Shown here: piece after piece, positions 1 to 5,379 of the stretch | Layout of the letters: each line of letters begins with the position of its first letter | How positions within the stretch are numbered: position 1 is the first letter of the stretch | Origin: Methanothrix sp. | GTDB lineage: Archaea; Halobacteriota; Methanosarcinia; Methanotrichales; Methanotrichaceae | NCBI GenBank assembly: GCA_028679775.1 | Contig: JAJRAX010000231.1 | Span: 1 to 6,388 of the forward strand | Direction of reading: 5' to 3' | Length of the DNA: 6,388 bases | Made by a program: the position numbers and the translations under genes | The notes under the pieces: model-generated | What the model saw: the letters and a program-made list of their open reading frames with translations, nothing else | Databases searched by the model: none | Told to the model about the DNA's origin: nothing

Positions 1-288
1 AACGCCATCATGTCGTCAGTACCTGCCGAAAAAAGGGGCATGGCCGCAGGCATCAACTCCATGCTCATGAACACCGGCCAGATGCTGAGCATCGCCATAG
101 TCTTTCCTTTGGTGTTAAGCCGCATTCCGGAAGACGTCATGTTCCATGTCTTTCTCTACGGAGGTGGAATGAGCGGAGCCCCCCTGGCTGCTTTTGAGTC
201 TGGAATGCATGAGGCCTTTTTGGCCTCCTTCGCAGTTACCCTACTGGCAGCTGTGATTTCGTGGCTGCGGCCCAGGATACAGAGCTAG
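1..288 (+). CDS. MFS drug/proton antiporter, DHA2 (EmrB/QacA) type, C-terminal fragment
   Basis: This is the last 95 residues of a membrane exporter; the reading frame is open to the left edge (N-A-I before the first ATG at 10), so the true start lies outside the window and that ATG is internal. The motif V-P-A-E-K-R-G-M-A-A-G followed by N-S-M-L-M-N-T-G-Q is typical of the second half of 14-helix DHA2 transporters, where the conserved R-G-x-A-x-G and N-x-G lead into a late transmembrane helix. Two hydrophobic segments are visible, at about residues 21-40 and 70-89 of the fragment, joined by an outer loop containing Y-G-G-G-M-S-G. The protein ends in a short basic tail (L-R-P-R-I-Q-S) and a TAG stop. 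By family knowledge it would export drugs or other small organic compounds in exchange for protons; the substrate cannot be read from this part. It converges on the Trk operon and is probably not functionally linked to it. Confidence 0.82.
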   Translation, partial: NAIMSSVPAEKRGMAAGINSMLMNTGQMLSIAIVFPLVLSRIPEDVMFHVFLYGGGMSGAPLAAFESGMHEAFLASFAVTLLAAVISWLRPRIQS

Positions 289-319
289 AATCTTTTCTGT
301 CAACGTCGTTCGTTTCCAT

Positions 320-346
320 CTGGGGAAATCGCTCCCTTGTTCCCAG
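320..346 (+). terminator. Small inverted repeat, possible 3'-end hairpin of the MFS gene
   Basis: CTGGGGAA at 320-327 can pair with TTCCCAG at 340-346 if one G is bulged, giving a 7-bp stem with a 12-base loop. It starts 31 bases after the MFS stop codon. There is no long U-run after it, only CCAAAAGCAATTTATAG, so it is a weak terminator candidate. Confidence 0.3.
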
Positions 347-377
347 GCCCAAAAGCAATTTATAGTTGCATGGCATT

Positions 378-408
378 TGTAAACCTAGCCCAACGCCATG
401 GGTTTACA
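378..408. repeat. Inverted repeat, 10-bp arms
   Basis: TGTAAACCTA (378-387) pairs with TGGGTTTACA (399-408) in ten consecutive positions, one of them a wobble, leaving an 11-base loop. It could form a hairpin in either transcript or act as a dyad for a DNA-binding protein. The first copy of the AGCCCAACG direct repeat begins at the last base of its left arm and extends into the loop. Confidence 0.5.
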
Positions 409-442
409 CCGTATGGGTGAATCTCTCTACCATCAGCCCAAC

Positions 443-479
443 GATAAAGAGCCGGCATTCTTATGCTGGCTCTCTTATC
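443..479 (-). terminator. Strong hairpin beyond trkH copy 1, probable operon 3' end
   Basis: GATAA (443-447) plus AGAGCCGGCA (448-457) pair with TGCTGGCTCT (464-473) plus TTATC (475-479), with a single bulged base at 474, one wobble pair and a 6-base loop. The stem of about 15 bp is the strongest in the window. It lies 45 bases past the trkH copy 1 stop and is nearly symmetrical, so it could serve transcripts from either side. No U-tract follows on the minus strand, so it may be a 3'-end stabilising or processing structure and not a classic terminator. Confidence 0.55.
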
Positions 480-523
480 CTCCGATTTTGTTCGATCTTC
501 TGCATCAACGCGTTACCTGATGA

Positions 524-2092
524 CTATTTCTTCCAAAACTCGGGTAACAGCAGCACTAAAGCCGTCACTATCTCCAGCCGTCCTATCCACATACAAAAAA
601 AGAGCAACATCTTGGCTGCCGGATCGATCTCTGCAAAGCTGAACGTGGGCCCAACCATGCCAAAGCCCGGCCCAACGTTGCCAAGAGTAGTAGCTGTCGC
701 GGAGAGGATTGTCTCAATGGTCATGCGCGGGTCGTCATAAGAGATTATGGCCAATAAGAGAGACGCCAGGGCAAATATCATAATATACGTTGTAACGAAT
801 ATATTGCTGGGCCGAAGGACATCATCCTTCACAGGGATGCCGCCCAATTTGAGGGGTATGACCGCTCTGGGATGCAGAGCATGAAAGAGCTCTCGGTATG
901 CACTTTTCAGAACTAATTGTATTCTCACAACTTTGATGGCTCCGCCCGTGGAGCCGGCGCAGGCACCAATGATCATGAGCAGCATTAACGTGAACTTGGC
1001 CGCTGCCGTCCACCGGTCAAAGTCATCTGTGGCAAAGCCGGTGGTAGTCATGATGGTAACCACCTGAAAGACAGCCAGTTGAATCTTCCTGAATAGATCT
1101 CCATCCAATCCGCCCCAGAGCACAATGATCGCCGTCGTCGCCAGAACGATCGAAGCATAGAATCTGAACTCAGGATCATTGAATAGGGCCTTTCTATCCG
1201 ACTTGAGCACTTTGTAATGCAGGGCGAAGTTTGCACCGGCTAAGAAACAGAATAGAGTAATGATGGCATCGATTATCCAGCTTTTATATGCAGCTATGCT
1301 TAAAGCCTGTGGCGAGAAGCCACCCGTGGCCATCGAGGCAAAGGTATTGCACAGAGAATCGTAAAACGGCATTCCTGCCAGGCAGAGCAGAACAATCTCG
1401 GCAATTGTCAGGATGATATAAACCACCCAGAGCAATTGAGCTGTCTGCTTTATGCGAGGGGTGAAGGAATCCTTGTCAGGTCCCGGCACCTCTGCTCTGT
1501 AGAGTTGGCGTCCGGCTATTCCCAGGCGAGGCAGTATGGCCACGAATAATAGTATTATCCCCATGCCGCCCAGCCACTGAGCAAAGGACCGCCAGAATAG
1601 CAGGCCCATGTAGCTCTTGTCAGCCGTGCTACTGATATCGAGAACTGTGCTGTTGGCGGTCATATTCCGAATTCCAGCCTCGATGCAGTGGGCCAGGCTC
1701 AAGTCAGCCTGAGTCGAGTTAATGATCCAGTATCCCTGGGAATTCGCCTCTGTGAGTATGGACGATCCGGTTGTTGTGAAGGCGGACATGGACTCGAAGA
1801 GGCCGTCTATGAAACCGGTTCCCAAAAATACGTAAGGCAGAGCCCCGAAGAAGGCGGCTCCAAGCCACCCAAAGGCTACGAGCGCAAAGCCCTCTTTCAG
1901 CCCCGGCTCATCCTCAGTCGAGAGCTTTCCGAGGATTATGCCTGTTGCCAGGGTGATAAGAGAGGTTACGGCAAAGGCGATCACGCCCCCCGTCTCTCCA
2001 TAATAGGCAGCGACAGCTCCTGGGACCAGCAACAATACCGCCAAGATCCTCAAGAGCGACGCGAATAACCTAAGAAATACCCCGAACCTCAT
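524..2092 (-). CDS. trkH: TrkH family potassium uptake channel subunit (copy 1, canonical pore loops)
   Basis: A 522-residue integral membrane protein, the K+-translocating subunit of a Trk system. It has the four-fold membrane-pore-membrane plan of the family. Pore loops are visible as T-T-T-G-S-S (106-111), A-T-G-G-F-S (255-260), T-T-T-G-F-A-T (349-355) and T-L-G-N-V-G-P-G (469-476). The third repeat is followed by the glycine-rich intramembrane gate G-S-T-G-G-A-I-K (380-387), then H-P-R-A-V-I-P-L-K-L-G-G (407-418), and the last helix carries M-W-I-G-R-L-E (501-507) with the conserved arginine of the family. Residues about 114-160, between the first pore loop and the G-L-L-F-W-R-S helix, are an insertion of about 40 residues relative to the usual TrkH and contain sequons at N125, N143 and N147. 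The ATG at 2092 has GGTGGT eight bases upstream, and the N-terminus aligns with copy 2. It is the third gene of the operon, 51 bases after trkA. Confidence 0.93.
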   Translation of the reverse strand: MRFGVFLRLFASLLRILAVLLLVPGAVAAYYGETGGVIAFAVTSLITLATGIILGKLSTEDEPGLKEGFALVAFGWLGAAFFGALPYVFLGTGFIDGLFESMSAFTTTGSSILTEANSQGYWIINSTQADLSLAHCIEAGIRNMTANSTVLDISSTADKSYMGLLFWRSFAQWLGGMGIILLFVAILPRLGIAGRQLYRAEVPGPDKDSFTPRIKQTAQLLWVVYIILTIAEIVLLCLAGMPFYDSLCNTFASMATGGFSPQALSIAAYKSWIIDAIITLFCFLAGANFALHYKVLKSDRKALFNDPEFRFYASIVLATTAIIVLWGGLDGDLFRKIQLAVFQVVTIMTTTGFATDDFDRWTAAAKFTLMLLMIIGACAGSTGGAIKVVRIQLVLKSAYRELFHALHPRAVIPLKLGGIPVKDDVLRPSNIFVTTYIMIFALASLLLAIISYDDPRMTIETILSATATTLGNVGPGFGMVGPTFSFAEIDPAAKMLLFFCMWIGRLEIVTALVLLLPEFWKK

Positions 2093-2100
2093 CGAATAAT

Positions 2101-2106
2101 ACCACC
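2101..2106 (-). promoter_or_regulatory. Ribosome binding site of trkH copy 1
   Basis: GGTGGT on the minus strand, eight bases before the ATG at 2092, partly matches the archaeal anti-Shine-Dalgarno complement GGAGGTGAT. A better match, GGAGGAGG (2123-2130), lies further upstream and is placed for an out-of-frame ATG at 2111. The trkH start at 2092 is still preferred because no in-frame start precedes it. Confidence 0.5.
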
Positions 2107-2143
2107 GACATATGCGAGAGGGCCTCCTCCATTTAGAGGCAAC

Positions 2144-3463
2144 TTATGATGTGAATAGCTTCTTTACCTTGGATACGACCTCTGGCATGGACATCACAAA
2201 GACGCGGTCTCCTTCATGGACCTTAAAGTTGTCGTCGGCCATCATCGGCTTTCCGTCCCTCAGGATCATGCCCACCATTGAGTCCTTGGGCAGCTCTTTG
2301 GAGATGCTCTTGCCTATCACCTTGGCTTTGGCCTTGGCAATGAAGTCCACCAGCTCCATCCTCTCGTCGCTGAGGGTTATCACCTCTTCTCCTCCGCTCA
2401 CCCTTTGCAGTACGGCATCGGCAGTTACCTGCCCTGGGCTGACTGCTCTATCCACACCCACCAGCTCGAAGAGCTTAATGTAATCATATCTGTTGACTCG
2501 GGAGAGGATCTTTTTTGCCCCTAGCTGTTTGGCGAGAAGCGAGCAGAGCAGGTTCTTTTCATCAAGACCGGTAACCGCAAAGACAACATCCATATACTCG
2601 GCACCTTCCTCCCTCATGAGCGAGATATCTGTTCCGTCTCCATTGAGGATCATTGTGCTTGATAGTTTGTCTGCGATCTCCCGACAGCGTTCTGTATTCA
2701 ATTCGATCAATTTTACGTCCAGTCCCATCTTCTCCAGTTGGCGTGCGAGGTAAAATCCAACCATTCCACCTCCGACGATCAGAGCCTTATGCGGCCTGGA
2801 CTCCTCATGAAGCATTCTTCTCAGTTCAGGAAGCGATTTGGGATCACAGAGAAGGAAAAGGTGATCATTGAACATGATTCGATCATCTTTCGAAGGAATG
2901 CTCACGTCCCCCATCCTGTTTATGGCCATTATCTTGCAGTTATCCGGGAGATTGGCCTTAACCTCGTCTATCGTCCCCTGCAGAGGCATTTCTTTAGTGA
3001 CCTTGAACTCGATCAACTCAATCTTGCCTCCAGCCAGTTCCCTATCCAAGAGCATTGACGGAAAATACAGAGATCTCGCCAGGTCTTCTGCCATCACCAG
3101 CTCTGGACTGACCATGTAGCTAATGCCTATCTCTTTTCTGTCCTGCACCGGTCGATCAATATATTCTGGGTTGCTGACTCTGGCCATGGTATGATTCACG
3201 CCAAAGTGACTGGCTATGATGCAGGTTATCACATTCACCTCATCATTGCCGGTTACGGCGGCTACTATGTCAGCTTTCTCGATGCCAGCCGCGATGAGCA
3301 GACGGGCATTGGCTGAGTTGCCCTGTAAAACCTTAACGTCCATATCCTGCAGCCGGGCGCAGGCCGCTGGATCCTTGTCTATGACGGTCACATCATGGTC
3401 CATATGAAGCTCGCTGGCTATCAGAAATCCCACCTCACCAGCGCCGCTGATCAAGATACGCAT
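2144..3463 (-). CDS. trkA: TrkA, NAD(H)-binding regulatory subunit of Trk potassium uptake
   Basis: A 439-residue soluble protein, the usual length for full TrkA with two RCK halves. The first Rossmann half starts with G-A-G-E-V-G (7-12) and has an acidic D29 at the end of strand 2 (V-T-V-I-D), followed by T-G-N-D-E-V-N (71-77). A first TrkA_C domain follows at about 145-218. The second half repeats this: G-G-G-M-V-G (231-236), E254 at the end of strand 2 (K-L-I-E-L-N), T-G-L-D-E-K-N (298-304), and a second TrkA_C domain at about 362-439. Both nucleotide sites look intact; the acidic residues favour NAD(H) over NADP(H). By family knowledge it forms a cytoplasmic ring under a TrkH dimer and gates it in response to nucleotides. 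It starts one base after the trkH copy 2 stop, with GGAGG inside the end of that gene, so translation is probably coupled. The single trkA presumably serves both flanking TrkH proteins. Confidence 0.95.
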   Translation of the reverse strand: MRILISGAGEVGFLIASELHMDHDVTVIDKDPAACARLQDMDVKVLQGNSANARLLIAAGIEKADIVAAVTGNDEVNVITCIIASHFGVNHTMARVSNPEYIDRPVQDRKEIGISYMVSPELVMAEDLARSLYFPSMLLDRELAGGKIELIEFKVTKEMPLQGTIDEVKANLPDNCKIMAINRMGDVSIPSKDDRIMFNDHLFLLCDPKSLPELRRMLHEESRPHKALIVGGGMVGFYLARQLEKMGLDVKLIELNTERCREIADKLSSTMILNGDGTDISLMREEGAEYMDVVFAVTGLDEKNLLCSLLAKQLGAKKILSRVNRYDYIKLFELVGVDRAVSPGQVTADAVLQRVSGGEEVITLSDERMELVDFIAKAKAKVIGKSISKELPKDSMVGMILRDGKPMMADDNFKVHEGDRVFVMSMPEVVSKVKKLFTS

Positions 3464-3464
3464 G

Positions 3465-5027
3465 TTATTTCCTCCACAATTCAGATATAAATAATAGGAA
3501 TACTGGCATAAGCTCCAGACGACCGATGTACATGGCGAAAAAGCCTATCATCTTGCCGGCGTCTCCGATCTGCGACCAGTCGAATGTTATTATACCAAAA
3601 CCAGGGCCTACGCCGCCCATGCAAGAGGCAATGCCTGAGGCCACTACCTGCATATCCACACGTGGGTCTCCAGACGAGACCATAGCCAGCCCCAGAGAGA
3701 GAGCTAGCCACACGGCCAGGTAGAAAAACGAATAGAATAGCATGGGCCTCAGTATTTCCTCCTGCACCCGCACTCCACCCAGTCGCACCGACATGATGGC
3801 ATGAGGGTGAAGCATATGCAACAGCTCACTGTATGCATGCTTACAATCTACCAGGACCCTGCCAACCTTTATCCCCCCTGCGGTCGAACCGATGCATCCT
3901 CCGATGAGCATTACCATTATCAGGGACAGCTTGGCTGCAGTGGACCATTTATCATAATCCAGGGAATTGACAAATCCGCAGGTTCCCATGAAGGAAATGA
4001 CCTGAAAGGAGGCAAACCGAAATCGATCTGCCAGATCTCCCTGGATTCCGCCAGCCAGCAGCAAGACCGCTGTGGCCGCTGCCAGGATGATGATCATAAA
4101 ACGGAACTCCTCATCTTTGAACCAGGCCAGCCGATCTGAGGTGAGGACCCGGTAGTGCAGGGTAAAGCTGGACATTCCAAGGATGATGAAGACCGCCACT
4201 ATGGCATCAATGAGAGGGCTGTTGTAGGCGACGAGACTGGATGCTTGGGGAGAGAAGCCGCCGGTGGCCAGGGTAGAGAATGCAGTACAGACAGCATCGT
4301 AAAAAGGCATGCCCGCGGAATAAAGCAGTACTATCTCCAGGCAGTTGAAGAGCAGATATACCTTCCAGAGAATTCTGGCTGTGGCAGTGACACGCGGAGT
4401 GATTGTATCTTTGCTTGGCCCCACCGTCTCGGCACGGTAAAGCTGCAGGCCGGCCACATGCAGTTGAGGAAAGATGGCCACCACCATGAGAATTATGCCC
4501 AAGCCACCGATGAGCTGCTGGAAGGATCGCCAGAAGAGCAGGCCGAAAAATGAATGGCTGTTCAATGCCTGGAAGAATATGCTGTAACCTGCCAGAAAAC
4601 CAGTCATGCCTTCCAGCAGAATTGTACAGAGACTATTATGGACCAAGGTGGAATTGACGATATAGTAGCCTTCGGCGTTTGATTCAACAAGAATTGTGGC
4701 TCCGGTTGCAGAGAAGCCTGATACTGACTCGAAGAGAGCATCGACCAGGCTTAATCCCTGAAATACAAATGGCAAAGAGCCGAAGAAGGTGGCTGCCAAC
4801 CACCCAAGCGTTACGGCGGCAAATGCCTCTTTATTTCCCACCATGCCTTTGGCCCCCAGGCGACTTAAGATGATGCCCGCGCCAATGGAGAGCATGGCGG
4901 TCAGGGCAAATGCTACCACTCCGTTGGTTTCATGGTAATATGCAGAAACAAGTCCCGGCACCAAGAGCAGGAGCCCAATGATCTTGAGAACCGTGCCGAC
5001 AATATCAGAGACGATTAGAAGCTTCAT
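3465..5027 (-). CDS. trkH: TrkH family potassium uptake channel subunit (copy 2, divergent pore loops)
   Basis: A 520-residue membrane paralogue of copy 1 and first gene of the operon. An in-frame GTG at 5033 would add two residues, but the ATG at 5027 is preferred: the GGGGGG run sits five bases before it and abuts the GTG, and from this ATG the N-terminus aligns with copy 1 (both have L-V-P-G with proline 24). Pore loops are S-A-T-G-A-T (106-111), A-T-G-G-F-S (254-259), M-G-T-C-G-F-V (347-353) and C-M-G-G-V-G-P-G (469-476). All core glycines are kept, but loops 1, 3 and 4 differ from copy 1 in neighbouring threonine/asparagine positions. The gate G-S-T-A-G-G-I-K (380-387) and M-Y-I-G-R-L-E (499-505) are present. 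It carries the same type of insertion after loop 1, with a sequon at N125 matching copy 1. Over 40 residues after the gate I count 17 identities with copy 1. Expected role: K+ uptake with TrkA; Na+/K+ selectivity cannot be read from the sequence. Confidence 0.92.
   Translation of the reverse strand: MKLLIVSDIVGTVLKIIGLLLLVPGLVSAYYHETNGVVAFALTAMLSIGAGIILSRLGAKGMVGNKEAFAAVTLGWLAATFFGSLPFVFQGLSLVDALFESVSGFSATGATILVESNAEGYYIVNSTLVHNSLCTILLEGMTGFLAGYSIFFQALNSHSFFGLLFWRSFQQLIGGLGIILMVVAIFPQLHVAGLQLYRAETVGPSKDTITPRVTATARILWKVYLLFNCLEIVLLYSAGMPFYDAVCTAFSTLATGGFSPQASSLVAYNSPLIDAIVAVFIILGMSSFTLHYRVLTSDRLAWFKDEEFRFMIIILAAATAVLLLAGGIQGDLADRFRFASFQVISFMGTCGFVNSLDYDKWSTAAKLSLIMVMLIGGCIGSTAGGIKVGRVLVDCKHAYSELLHMLHPHAIMSVRLGGVRVQEEILRPMLFYSFFYLAVWLALSLGLAMVSSGDPRVDMQVVASGIASCMGGVGPGFGIITFDWSQIGDAGKMIGFFAMYIGRLELMPVFLLFISELWRK
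3471..3475 (-). promoter_or_regulatory. Ribosome binding site of trkA, embedded in the end of trkH copy 2
   Basis: GGAGG lies seven bases before the trkA ATG (3463) and is formed by the codons for the last W-R of trkH copy 2. The TAA stop of that gene is separated from the trkA ATG by one base. This arrangement supports one transcript and coupled translation. Confidence 0.85.
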
Positions 5028-5032
5028 GTGCA

Positions 5033-5038
5033 CCCCCC
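5033..5038 (-). promoter_or_regulatory. Ribosome binding site deciding the start of trkH copy 2
   Basis: A GGGGGG run followed by TGCAC and then ATG (5027) on the minus strand gives a five-base spacing and a one-mismatch fit to GGAGGTG. The upstream GTG at 5033 uses the last G of this run, so it could not be initiated from this site. This supports the ATG at 5027. Confidence 0.65.
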
Positions 5039-5102
5039 TGGAATCGCGTATTTGTATTTTCGATTTCAGAGAGGAGAGACGGATCTCGCTTTAGAGGAGC
5101 CT

Positions 5103-5130
5103 TCCCGTTTGGGCATCCGATCTCCCGTTT
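5103..5130. repeat. Direct repeat TCCCGTTT, two copies 20 bp apart
   Basis: TCCCGTTT occurs at 5103-5110 and 5123-5130, a spacing of 20 bases or about two helical turns. The copies lie 76 and 96 bases upstream of the trkH copy 2 start. Paired sites in phase suit a dimeric regulator; if RNA starts near 5207 they would be in the untranslated leader instead. Chance occurrence is possible for an octamer. Confidence 0.3.
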
Positions 5131-5229
5131 CGAAAAGAGAACTTTCAAGACTGCTAAGTCTGCCTCGAACGAACAAATGGCAAGAGCTTACTGGATGACG
5201 ACCGGCCTTTCCCATGCGGGACCCACCAG

Positions 5230-5239
5230 TATTTTTATA
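5230..5239 (-). promoter_or_regulatory. Candidate box A promoter of the trkH-trkA-trkH operon
   Basis: The minus strand reads TATAAAAATA here, a good archaeal TATA box, preceded by purine-rich GAGAGGAC, which could be a BRE. RNA would start near 5205-5210, leaving a leader of about 180 bases before the ATG at 5027. The length of this leader and the small hairpins in it are compatible with regulation at the RNA level, but I recognise no known riboswitch. Confidence 0.45.
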
Positions 5240-5311
5240 GTCCTCTCCCAAGGCTCGCAAACCTCATGCAACAGTTGACTTCATCTGAAGCTCGACTGAG
5301 TAGCGAGACCC

Positions 5312-5321
5312 AAATATAAAT
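5312..5321 (+). promoter_or_regulatory. AT-rich box A-like element, orientation ambiguous
   Basis: AAATATAAAT on the plus strand could drive the HD gene with a leader of about 35-40 bases. The minus strand reads ATTTATATTT and also fits box A, so it could drive the Trk operon with a longer leader. Confidence 0.3.
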
Positions 5322-5347
5322 GTTTCCATCATATCTCATCGTAACAG

Positions 5348-5355
5348 TATTTAAT
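5348..5355 (+). promoter_or_regulatory. Candidate box A of the HD-domain gene, leaderless spacing
   Basis: TATTTAAT is centred about 28 bases before the ATG at 5380, the distance expected if transcription starts at or next to the start codon. The bases before that ATG (TATTGGACG) contain no good ribosome site, which also fits a leaderless transcript. Confidence 0.5.
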
Positions 5356-5379
5356 GTAGCAGACTTTTGCTATTGGACG

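Larger units (their letters stand above)
289..523. other. Convergent intergenic spacer with three inverted repeats
   Basis: These 235 bases separate the ends of the MFS gene (+) and trkH copy 1 (-). I see no convincing coding frame; a frame open from about 366 runs antisense into trkH and does not resemble a protein. The spacer holds three inverted repeats (320-346, 378-408, 443-479) and a nine-base direct repeat, AGCCCAACG, at 387-395 and 435-443, exactly 48 bases apart. A box A-like ATTTATAG lies at 358-365 on the plus strand. The likeliest role is transcript 3'-end formation for both genes. Confidence 0.6.
5028..5379. other. Divergent promoter region between the Trk operon and the HD-domain gene
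   Basis: These 352 bases hold no convincing gene; a 64-codon frame on the minus strand (5066-5260) has no family resemblance. On the minus strand a box A candidate lies at 5230-5239, and an AT-rich AAAATACAAATA at 5049-5060 is a weaker alternative, because it would start RNA so close to the ATG that the ribosome site would be lost. On the plus strand box A candidates are at 5348-5355 and 5312-5321. Small inverted repeats are at 5148-5161 (AGACT-GCTA-AGTCT), 5210-5221 (TCCC-ATGC-GGGA) and 5121-5140 (around TTTCGAAA). The octamer TCCCGTTT occurs at 5103-5110 and 5123-5130. Confidence 0.6.

Noticed and set aside
512..526. C/D box RNA-like TGATGA near the trkH copy 1 stop
   Set aside because: The preceding base is C instead of a purine, no matching D box (CTGA) pair was found, and the site overlaps the end of a coding region.
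366..740. 124-codon frame on the plus strand
   Set aside because: Starts with TTG in the spacer and then runs antisense through the trkH copy 1 end, where the minus strand clearly encodes the fourth pore repeat; no family resemblance.
2122..2140. Five-base inverted repeat GCCTC/GAGGC between trkA and trkH copy 1
   Set aside because: Short stem with a nine-base loop and no U-run, in an operon junction; not convincing as a terminator.
3801..4553. Two plus-strand frames of 112 and 132 codons inside trkH copy 2
   Set aside because: Antisense shadows; their composition is polar and motif-free while the minus strand encodes conserved TrkH helices.
5031..5033. GTG at 5033 as the start of trkH copy 2
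   Set aside because: It uses the last G of the GGGGGG ribosome site, and starting at ATG 5027 aligns the N-terminus with copy 1.
5066..5260. 64-codon frame on the minus strand upstream of the Trk operon
   Set aside because: TTG start, lies across the best operon TATA box, basic low-complexity composition, no recognisable motif.
5279..5290. CTTC-ATCT-GAAG and nearby CAAC-A-GTTG dyads in the divergent region
   Set aside because: Four-base arms are expected by chance in a region of this size.
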